From Pseudomonas sp. AB6 (GTDB lineage: Bacteria; Pseudomonadota; Gammaproteobacteria; Pseudomonadales; Pseudomonadaceae), in the NCBI RefSeq assembly GCF_034314105.1, contig NZ_JAVIWJ010000001.1:2729501-2793500 (forward strand): 64,000 bases of DNA. Direction: 5' to 3'. Below, one piece after another: positions 57,728 through 64,000 of the stretch. Under the pieces are notes generated by a model. The model saw only the letters and a list, made by a program, of their open reading frames with translations. It was not told the DNA's origin and searched no databases. Made by a program: the position numbers and the translations under genes. How positions within the stretch are numbered: the stretch's first letter is position 1; every line of letters begins with the position of its first letter.

Positions 57728-58432
57728 TTACCAACCCAGCGTCTCTTTCAAAAAAGGAATGGTCAGCTTGCGCTGTGCCTGCAACGACGCCTGATCCAGG
57801 CGCTCCAACAGCTCGAACAATGCGCTCATGCTGCGAGTGCCACGGGTCAGAATGAAATGACCGACTTCATCAGTCAGGTGCAAGCCACGGCGTGAGGCAC
57901 GAAGCTGAAGGGCGCGCAGCTTGTCTTCGTCAGACAACCCGCGCATCTGGAAAACCAGGGCCATGGTCAGACGTGATTTCAGATCCAGCAGCTTGATCGG
58001 TAACTCCCGGGGCGATTGAGACGCCGCAATTAGCAAACGGCGGCCGCTATCGCGCAGGCGATTGAACAGGTGAAATAACGCCTCTTCCCATTCTGGCTTG
58101 CCAACCACCGCTTGCAGATCATCCAGACACACCAGCTCGTACCGCTCAAGGCTATCGAGGAGCTTGACCCCTTCACCGATTAGGTCCGCCAATGGCAAAT
58201 AAACTGCCTGCTCGCCCAGTTGCTCGAATCGCAGGCAAGCGGCTTGCAGCAGATGAGTACGGCCGACGCCGTCTTTGCCCCATAAATAAATCAGGCTTTC
58301 GGTCCAGCCGGCATCGGCTTCGCAAAGTCGCTCGACATAGCCGAGTGCTGCGGCATTAGCGCCGGGATAATAATTGATGAAAGTGGCGTCATCACGCAGA
58401 CGCACACCCAAGGGCAGCTGAATCGGTTTCAT
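57728..58432 (-). CDS. hda: DnaA regulatory inactivator Hda
   Basis: 234 residues. Hda with the sliding clamp stimulates hydrolysis of ATP on DnaA and so prevents extra initiations. It starts MKPIQLPLGVRLRDDATF with the clamp-binding motif QLPL near the N-terminus. The AAA+ Walker A is LWGKDGVGRTHLLQAA, Walker B ELVCLDDLQAV, sensor and box VII SQSPRELPIKLLDLKSRLTMALVFQM. Length matches the family. The ATG at 58432 is the family start; a longer frame to 58603 lies upstream in REP-like sequence. Confidence 0.96.
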   Translation of the reverse strand: MKPIQLPLGVRLRDDATFINYYPGANAAALGYVERLCEADAGWTESLIYLWGKDGVGRTHLLQAACLRFEQLGEQAVYLPLADLIGEGVKLLDSLERYELVCLDDLQAVVGKPEWEEALFHLFNRLRDSGRRLLIAASQSPRELPIKLLDLKSRLTMALVFQMRGLSDEDKLRALQLRASRRGLHLTDEVGHFILTRGTRSMSALFELLERLDQASLQAQRKLTIPFLKETLGW

Positions 58433-58572
58433 GCTGGCTGAACGGTTCAGGCGAACCGTTGGGGGCCTCTGTGTAAAGTGCGCAAAGTTTATACCGGTGA
58501 CGCTGGGCACACAATGCGGTAGCAAAATCAAAGGTTTGCCAAGCCTGTCGTAACGGCGCTCATCTGTAAAAA

Positions 58573-58664
58573 GTGCCGAAGGCTGCGATAAGGGCGGCAC
58601 CACCTTCAGTGGCGTCGCTAAAACCGACAGTGCCGTTGAATTGCAGCCTTTGGCGGTTCCTACA
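58573..58664. repeat. REP-type inverted pair upstream of hda
   Basis: TGCCGAAGGCTGCGATAAGG from 58574 and the inverted, diverged GCAGCCTTTGGCGGTTCCTACA ending about 58663. The two lie between convergent or divergent gene ends and are typical REP-pair placement. Confidence 0.72.
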
Positions 58665-58711
58665 TAGCGCTCTGATAATTCAAAAGATTGAGATTACGGA
58701 GAAATTTATCT

Positions 58712-59785
58712 CTACAAATCAAGATCTTCCGTTCCGTCATAGATGTCCGACTTTTTATAAGCGTCATGAGCATGGCGCACGACAACCATAATCACGGCTG
58801 CTACCGGCAGCGCCAGCAACACCCCGGTAAATCCAAATAACTCACCACCCGCCAGAATCGCAAAAATGACCGCAACCGGGTGCAGGCCGATTCGGTCGCC
58901 CACCAGCAACGGCGTCAGCACCATGCCTTCGAGCGCCTGCCCTATGAGGAATACCGCAACAATGCCAATCATCGGGTACTGATCGCCGCCAAACTGAAAC
59001 AACCCGGCAATTATCGCCGCGCCGATCCCAATCACGAACCCCATGTACGGGACGATGGCGGCGAGACCGGCAATCACGCCAATCAATAGCCCCAACTCCA
59101 GCCCGACCAACATCAAGCCCGCTGCGTAAATAAATCCCAAGGCGACCATGACCAACAACTGCCCGCGAATAAATGCGCCTAAGACTTCGTGGCATTCGCC
59201 GGCCAACTTGACGATTTGTCCTTCGCGATGACGCGGCAACAGGCTACGCACTTTTGCCATCATCACGTCCCAGTCACGCAACAGGTAGAAGCACACCACC
59301 GGGATCAGCACCAGATTGGTGAGCAACCCTATCAGCGCCAAGCTTGATGCAGTGGCTTGCGCCAGGACGACACCAACAATGTCGCCGGTCTGGCCCATGT
59401 GTTCCGAGATAGCGGACTTGACCTTATCGAACTTCCAGAAACCCTCCGCCAGACCCAACTTGGCCTGCGTCCACGGCAATGCCGTGTGCTGCAACCAATC
59501 GAGAATTTGCGGTGCAAGTTGATACAGTCGAAACAGTTGCTTGGCGAGCATGGGTACTAACACCAACAACAAAGTCATGAACACCAAGGTGAACAGCGTA
59601 AACACCACTACTACGCCCAGCGTGCGCGATAATCCGACGGTTTCCAGGCGATCGACCAAAGGGTCTGCCATGTACGCCAGAAGTAGCGCGATCAAAAACG
59701 GAGTCAGAATCGGGTGCAGCAAAAATACAAATACGCACAGCAGGGCAACCCCACCAATCCAGAACCAACGACGTGTATCAGCCAT
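58712..59785 (-). CDS. AI-2E/PerM-family membrane permease
   Basis: 357 residues with about eight membrane helices. It opens MADTRRWFWIGGVALLCVFV and shows the family features PFLIALLLAYMADPLVDRLE, LVPMLAKQLFRLYQLAPQILDWL, FYLLRDWDVMMAKVRSLLPRHREGQI and IGVIAGLAAIVPYMGFVIG. Members include PerM and the AI-2 exporter TqsA, but the substrate here is unknown. It lies just downstream of the DUF2066 gene on the same strand and upstream of hda; the set is conserved in Pseudomonas. Confidence 0.9.
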   Translation of the reverse strand: MADTRRWFWIGGVALLCVFVFLLHPILTPFLIALLLAYMADPLVDRLETVGLSRTLGVVVVFTLFTLVFMTLLLVLVPMLAKQLFRLYQLAPQILDWLQHTALPWTQAKLGLAEGFWKFDKVKSAISEHMGQTGDIVGVVLAQATASSLALIGLLTNLVLIPVVCFYLLRDWDVMMAKVRSLLPRHREGQIVKLAGECHEVLGAFIRGQLLVMVALGFIYAAGLMLVGLELGLLIGVIAGLAAIVPYMGFVIGIGAAIIAGLFQFGGDQYPMIGIVAVFLIGQALEGMVLTPLLVGDRIGLHPVAVIFAILAGGELFGFTGVLLALPVAAVIMVVVRHAHDAYKKSDIYDGTEDLDL

Positions 59786-59833
59786 TACCGCCCCTTAACA
59801 CCCGAGAATTAAAACGTTATGCAACATTCGTAT

Positions 59834-60910
59834 CTACCAGCGGAAATTTAACTGCTGCGATGAGGACGACGGCTGTGCGGGCACAACAGGCGCTATTGCG
59901 CCAGCAACGACAGGCTGGATTGGTGCCAATGGCACTATCTCGCTGGCCGGAACTTCTTGTAACTTAGCCAGTGACAACTGTGACCGCAATTGGTCAGCAC
60001 TGCCGCTAAGGTCATAGGTAATGGAATCCCCCTCCACGGTTTTCAGCTTCGCACCAAACGGATCCAGCAACCGGCCCAATTGCGCGTAGCGCTCCAGAGT
60101 CATGCCTTGCACGTGCAACACCAAACCGGTCGATATTCCGGGCTTGACCACAAAATGCGGGGCAAGGCGCTCGCTCACCGCTAGCATCACCGCGTCGGCC
60201 AATGCCGCGGTATCTACACCCGTGGCGGTGCCTTGCTCACGTTGTGACCCCAGCCATAGACGCCATACCCCCTGCCACTTCCCGTTATCTTCACGGGCAT
60301 GCACGGCAAGCAAGGCATCAGCGCCGTATCGATCGGAGGCGGACTTTAAAGGAGCGGAGTCTGTGCCTTCGAGGTTCTTCGCGGTGGCGACAATTTGCTC
60401 ACTCAAGTCAGCCAGTGGTAAACGTAGCGGCAGGCCACGGTGCTGCGCAGCGCGGCGCAGGGGTTCAGCCAACGCCTGTCCATCGCCAACCAAATTAGAA
60501 CCGTCCGATGCATCGTTCAACCACCAGCCTAAAATGGTCGGGCGGTTAGTGCCCCACAATGGAAGGCCTGCTTTGCGTAACGAATTGTCGGCACTGACCG
60601 GGTCGAAATCCACCAGCAAGCTTTCCGGCGGGCCTGCTTCATAGCCATATTTGCTAATGATCTGCTGCGGATCTTTGCGCACCTCAGACAAACCGGCACT
60701 TTGCGCAGCCTTCGGGTCTCCGGTCAGGCGCAAAACCAGGGTTTCGAGGGCGCGCTGGGTCGCTTGCGTGCGCTCTTCAGGAGATTGCCCGGTAACCGGT
60801 TCGCGCACTTGGTACAGATTGCTGACGGTTTCGGCAAAGCCGGGCAGGCTGACAAGCGAGAGGCAGCTGGCAAACAGCAGCTTAGAAAAACACTGGGTAG
60901 GAAGACGCAT
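59834..60910 (-). CDS. Secreted DUF2066 protein
   Basis: 358 residues. A signal peptide (about 1-26, ending SLPGFAETVSN) is followed by a DUF2066 domain with VREPVTGQSPEERTQATQRALETLVLRLTG at its start (about 33-63), QIISKYGYEAGP and PLWGTNRPTILGWWLND, and a proline-rich C-terminus ending QPSSSSQQLNFRW. The function of the domain is unknown. It diverges from purM with a 346-base region between. Confidence 0.9.
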   Translation of the reverse strand: MRLPTQCFSKLLFASCLSLVSLPGFAETVSNLYQVREPVTGQSPEERTQATQRALETLVLRLTGDPKAAQSAGLSEVRKDPQQIISKYGYEAGPPESLLVDFDPVSADNSLRKAGLPLWGTNRPTILGWWLNDASDGSNLVGDGQALAEPLRRAAQHRGLPLRLPLADLSEQIVATAKNLEGTDSAPLKSASDRYGADALLAVHAREDNGKWQGVWRLWLGSQREQGTATGVDTAALADAVMLAVSERLAPHFVVKPGISTGLVLHVQGMTLERYAQLGRLLDPFGAKLKTVEGDSITYDLSGSADQLRSQLSLAKLQEVPASEIVPLAPIQPVVAGAIAPVVPAQPSSSSQQLNFRW

Positions 60911-61256
60911 TGAGGATTCCCGAAGGCCAAAAATGACAAAAAATTAAACGCATGAGACAACTAGTGCGGTTGAGACCACGCAGCAGGACGAATCATTCAC
61001 AAATAATCATAGCCCCACCTTATACAGGCGCCGACGAACGAGCCAGCGCGAGTACATAGATGAATTATTTTCTTCTCAGAAGCCTGTCGGTCGGCCTAAG
61101 GATGGCCGCTGCTCTGTAAGCCTGATAAAATCGCGCGCCTTCACAGACTGACGAAGGCTGCGGCCCCTAAAATAAAGCGTTATCTTGCACGCATTGTTTT
61201 TTGAACGGCCCTGTTTCGCCAGTCGAATCCCCGAATCCCCCCTAAAGGCCTGGATT
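60911..61256. other. Divergent intergenic region DUF2066 gene / purM
   Basis: 346 bases without a convincing gene. A TAAAAT string around 61125-61131 (CTGATAAAATCG) is a fair -10 for purM transcription, though a -35 is not clear. A GAAGGCTGCGG string at about 61153-61165 looks like a fragment of a REP core. Confidence 0.5.
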
Positions 61257-62315
61257 ATGAGCAAGCAACCCTCCCTGAGCTACAAAGACGCCGGTGTAGA
61301 CATCGACGCCGGTGAAGCATTGGTTGAGCGCATCAAAAGCGTTGCCAAGCGCACCAAGCGTCCGGAAGTCATGGGCGGCCTGGGTGGTTTCGGCGCCCTT
61401 TGCGAAATCCCGGCTGGGTACAAGCAACCGGTATTGGTTTCCGGCACAGATGGCGTGGGCACCAAGCTGCGTCTGGCGCTGAACCTCAATAAACACGACA
61501 CCATCGGCATTGACCTCGTGGCGATGTGCGTCAACGATCTGATTGTATGTGGTGCCGAGCCGCTGTTCTTCCTTGATTACTACGCCACCGGCAAGCTAAA
61601 CGTCGAAACGGCGACCCAAGTCGTGACCGGCATTGGCGCAGGCTGCGAACTGGCAGGTTGCTCGCTGGTAGGCGGCGAAACGGCTGAAATGCCAGGCATG
61701 TACGAAGGCGAAGATTACGATCTGGCCGGCTTCTGCGTTGGCGTTGTGGAAAAAGCCGACATCATCGATGGCTCGAAGGTCGCGGTTGGTGACGCACTGC
61801 TGGCCCTGCCGTCTTCCGGCCCGCACTCGAACGGCTACTCGCTGATCCGCAAGATTATCGAAGTCGCCGGTGCCGATATCGAAGCCATCCAGCTCGACGG
61901 CAAGCCGCTGACCGATCTGTTGATGGCGCCGACTCGTATCTACGTCAAGCAGTTGCTCAAGTTGATCAAGGACACAGGCGCAGTCAAGGCGATGGCGCAT
62001 ATCACGGGCGGCGGTCTGCTGGACAACATCCCGCGCGTATTGCCCAAGGGGACTCAGGCCGTGGTCGACGTTGCCAGCTGGCAACGTCCGGCGGTATTCG
62101 ACTGGTTGCAACAGCAAGGCAATGTCGCTGAAACAGAAATGCACCGTGTCCTCAACTGCGGCGTTGGCATGGTCATCTGCGTTGCTCAAGAACACGTCGA
62201 CATCGCATTGAACGTGCTGCGTGAAGCAGGAGAGCAGCCATGGGTTATTGGTCAGATCGCGAAAGCCGTTGAAGGCCAAGCGCAGGTCGAGTTAAAAAAC
62301 CTCAAGGCACACTGA
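61257..62315 (+). CDS. purM: Phosphoribosylformylglycinamidine cyclo-ligase
   Basis: 352 residues. PurM forms the imidazole ring of purines (AIR synthesis). Motifs are [65 protein letters not shown] (within residues 80-115), [11 protein letters not shown] and [13 protein letters not shown]. The ATG at 61257 has TAAAGG upstream; an earlier in-frame ATG at 61185 is not conserved sequence. Its stop overlaps the purN start by one base (TGATG). Confidence 0.97.
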   Translation: MSKQPSLSYKDAGVDIDAGEALVERIKSVAKRTKRPEVMGGLGGFGALCEIPAGYKQPVLVSGTDGVGTKLRLALNLNKHDTIGIDLVAMCVNDLIVCGAEPLFFLDYYATGKLNVETATQVVTGIGAGCELAGCSLVGGETAEMPGMYEGEDYDLAGFCVGVVEKADIIDGSKVAVGDALLALPSSGPHSNGYSLIRKIIEVAGADIEAIQLDGKPLTDLLMAPTRIYVKQLLKLIKDTGAVKAMAHITGGGLLDNIPRVLPKGTQAVVDVASWQRPAVFDWLQQQGNVAETEMHRVLNCGVGMVICVAQEHVDIALNVLREAGEQPWVIGQIAKAVEGQAQVELKNLKAH

Positions 62316-62962
62316 TGTCAACGTGTGATGTGGTGGTGCTGTTATCCGGCACCGGCAGTAACTTGCAAGCCATGATCGACCGCCTCCAAGGCGTCGATCA
62401 ACCGGCCAGGATCTGCGCGGTGATCTCCAACCGTGCAGATGCCTTCGGGCTGCAGCGCGCCAAAGCCGCAGGCATCGAAACCCGTGTTCTGGACCACACG
62501 GCATTTGAGTGTCGTGAGGCCTTCGATGCCGCACTGATCGAGTTGATTGACACCTTCGAACCTAAGCTCGTAGTACTGGCCGGCTTCATGCGAATCTTGA
62601 GCACCACGTTCGTTCGCCACTATCACGGCCGCTTGATCAATATTCACCCATCCCTGCTTCCACGCTATAAAGGCTTGCACACTCACCAGCGGGTATTGGA
62701 AGCTGGCGACAACGAGCACGGCTGCAGCGTGCATTTCGTGACGGAGGAACTCGATGGAGGTCCTCTGGTCGTACAGGCAGTCGTTTCGGTTAAGTCGGAT
62801 GATTCAACCAGCAGCCTGGCGCTGCGCGTTCATGCTCAGGAACATGAAATTTATCCGCTAGCCATTCGCTGGTTTGCCGAAGGCCGATTGAGGCTTGGCG
62901 AACATGGCGTCTCGCTGGACGGCCAGTTACTTGAGGCCCGTGGCCACTTGATTCGAACTTAG
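62315..62962 (+). CDS. purN: Phosphoribosylglycinamide formyltransferase
   Basis: 215 residues, the folate-dependent GAR transformylase. Motifs are VVLLSGTGSNLQAMIDRL, LAGFMRILSTTFVRHYHGRLINIHPSLLPRYKG (within residues 88-122) and HFVTEELDGGPLVVQA with the catalytic Asp; the Asn-His pair of the active site is in INIHPS. purM and purN are coupled by the one-base overlap. Confidence 0.97.
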   Translation: MSTCDVVVLLSGTGSNLQAMIDRLQGVDQPARICAVISNRADAFGLQRAKAAGIETRVLDHTAFECREAFDAALIELIDTFEPKLVVLAGFMRILSTTFVRHYHGRLINIHPSLLPRYKGLHTHQRVLEAGDNEHGCSVHFVTEELDGGPLVVQAVVSVKSDDSTSSLALRVHAQEHEIYPLAIRWFAEGRLRLGEHGVSLDGQLLEARGHLIRT

Positions 62963-62970
62963 GAGATACT

Positions 62971-63687
62971 ATGCGTCGCGCTTTGCTGTTCGCTTTCGCC
63001 TTGCTCGCACTGCCTGCTGTTCAGGCCACTGACCTGCAACCCTACTCTGCTTCGTACACTGCTGACTGGAAGCAACTGCCCATTAGCGGCGGCACCGCTC
63101 AACGCAGCCTAGTAAAAAATGCCAATGACACTTGGACCTTGAGCTTCAAGGCTTCGATGATGATCGCTAGCCTGACTGAAGGCAGCACGCTGAAAATCGA
63201 CAAAGACACGCTGCTACCTCAGACCTACAATTTTGAGCGCGGCGGCCTGGGTAAATCCAAGACCATTGAAATGAACTTCGACTGGGCGGCGAAAGTAATC
63301 AACGGCACAGACCGCGGCACCGCGTTCACCGTTCCGCTCAACCGCGGCATTCTCGACAAATCGACGTATCAGTTGGCATTGCAGAACGATGTCGCCGCGG
63401 GCAAAAAAAGCATGAGCTATCAGGTCGTCGATGGCGATGAGGTCGATACCTATGACTTCCGAGTGCTGGGCTCAGAAAAGGTTTCCACCAAGGCGGGCCA
63501 AGTTCAGGCAATCAAAGTTGAGCGCGTGCGTGATCCAACACAAAGCAAACGCACCACGGTGATGTGGTTCGCTAAAGATTGGGACTACCTGCTGGTCCGC
63601 TTGCAACAGGTTGAAACCGATGGCAAGGAATACAACATCATGCTGCAAGACGGGACTGTAAACGGCCGGACAGTCAAAGGCAGTTAA
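62971..63687 (+). CDS. Secreted DUF3108 protein
   Basis: 238 residues. A signal peptide (about 1-22, ending PAVQATDL) is followed by a DUF3108 domain: YSASYTADWKQLPISGGTAQRSL, NFERGGLGKSKTIEMNFDW, NRGILDKSTYQLALQNDVAAGKKSMSYQVVDGDEVDTYDFRVLG (within 130-175). The role of the domain is unknown. It begins eight bases after purN and ends at a strong terminator, so it is the last gene of the purM-purN transcript. Confidence 0.9.
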   Translation: MRRALLFAFALLALPAVQATDLQPYSASYTADWKQLPISGGTAQRSLVKNANDTWTLSFKASMMIASLTEGSTLKIDKDTLLPQTYNFERGGLGKSKTIEMNFDWAAKVINGTDRGTAFTVPLNRGILDKSTYQLALQNDVAAGKKSMSYQVVDGDEVDTYDFRVLGSEKVSTKAGQVQAIKVERVRDPTQSKRTTVMWFAKDWDYLLVRLQQVETDGKEYNIMLQDGTVNGRTVKGS

Positions 63688-63713
63688 TTGACTTGAAAAC
63701 ACGCGACTCCAGG

Positions 63714-63738
63714 GCCCCGCTTTTTAGCGGGGCTTTTT
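63714..63738 (+). terminator. Rho-independent terminator of the purM-purN operon
   Basis: GCCCCGC and GCGGGGC form a perfect seven-pair stem around TTTTTA, followed by TTTTT. Confidence 0.93.
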
Positions 63739-63769
63739 ATGACCGCAACTTAAGCACATATTTAGAACA

Positions 63770-63860
63770 TGCCGAAGGCTGACGATTCGTCAGGACCCCG
63801 GTGGATGGCTTAAACCGCTGAAGGTCATGCCGAGCTTATCGCGGCCTTCGGCAGCTCGCT
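63770..63860. repeat. REP-type inverted pair at the right edge
   Basis: GCCGAAGGCTGACGATTCG near 63771 and its inverted counterpart CTTATCGCGGCCTTCGGCAG at 63836-63855 form a facing pair about 45 bases apart. Confidence 0.75.
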
Positions 63861-64000
63861 AAATGTCCAGGGTTCGCCGCACAACAGCGCGGTGTCGAAA
63901 ACGGGGCAGCATCTCCCACGTGACTTTGGCCGAAACTGACCGAGAGCTGTTTGAGTAAACTTTTCTTCATACTGACTTCTTCTGCCGCGCGCCCTTACAT
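63861..64000. other. Right edge, no gene identified
   Basis: I see no gene that I can support. A 44-codon frame on the minus strand (63836-63970) ends inside the REP element and is discussed among rejected items. Confidence 0.4.

Noticed and set aside
63836..63970. Small minus-strand frame beginning MKKSLLKQLSVSFGQSH
   Set aside because: It ends inside the REP element, the ribosome site is weak and no family is recognised; it could be a truncated gene start but cannot be supported.
1..64000. CRISPR arrays, tRNA or rRNA genes, insertion sequences
   Set aside because: I saw no regularly spaced repeats, cloverleaf-like or rRNA sequence, nor any transposase frame.

Overview
This window is a stretch of Pseudomonas chromosome, most like the fluorescens/syringae side of the genus. 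The evidence is gene order: wzz-lapA domain-ihfB-rpsA-cmk-tyrA/aroA-hisC-pheA-serC-gyrA-mtnA-mtaD-ubiG-mupP-yciK, the fused TyrA-AroA protein, the aerobic cobalamin operon with bluB, the gbuR/gbuA pair, undA, and REP-type intergenic repeats. Almost all of it is housekeeping or metabolic DNA. I see no rRNA, tRNA, CRISPR array, insertion sequence or prophage.

Layout. 1-3500: the edge of the O-antigen locus, with a decayed MBL/beta-CASP nuclease gene, the chain-length regulator wzz, a LapA-domain protein, ihfB and a small lipoprotein. 3.6-14.6 kb (minus strand): a translation/aromatic amino-acid/serine block (rpsA, cmk, tyrA-aroA, hisC, pheA, serC) followed by gyrA, with tightly overlapping genes. 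15-20 kb: methionine salvage (mtnA, mtaD), ubiG, the cell-wall recycling phosphatase mupP and an SDR. 20-24.3 kb: a diguanylate cyclase behind a good sigma-54 promoter match, then a membrane GGDEF/EAL protein followed by a probable 1-undecene synthase, undA (usually labelled as a TenA-type regulator). 24.5-30.5 kb: ABC exporter, cytosolic DsbA-like protein, trhO, bolA, a DUF2059 protein and fumC. 30.5-38.3 kb: a DMT transporter, a DTW-domain tRNA modification enzyme, the divergent gbuR/gbuA guanidinobutyrate genes, a sodium/solute symporter, small proteins and rmuC.

38.3-42.7 kb: a palindrome-rich intergenic region with a DnaA-box match, several small unknown genes, a lysozyme-fold-like orphan, a FadL porin, a periplasmic glutathione peroxidase and a 40-residue membrane protein coupled to an MFS transporter. 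44.1-53.2 kb (minus): a ten-gene late cobalamin operon (cobO-cobB-bluB-cobD(cbiB)-cobC-cobQ-cobU-cobT-cobC phosphatase-cobS) with 1-8 base overlaps or gaps of at most 10 bases, under a cobalamin riboswitch. 53.4-60.9 kb: an unknown protein, a beta-propeller sugar-dehydrogenase lipoprotein, tandem NlpC/P60 lipoproteins, a sirtuin, hda, an AI-2E/PerM-type permease and a DUF2066 protein. 61-63.7 kb: purM-purN and a DUF3108 protein, closed by a strong terminator.

The points most worth a second look are undA sitting behind a c-di-GMP gene, the sigma-54 promoter of the neighbouring cyclase, the class II-type EPSP synthase motifs in the TyrA-AroA fusion, the palindrome in the gbuR/gbuA intergenic region, the hairpin-dense 38.6 kb region, and several conserved-looking very small genes. 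I found no convincing wholly new multi-gene system. All identities come from reading the sequence and recalling protein families, without database searches.
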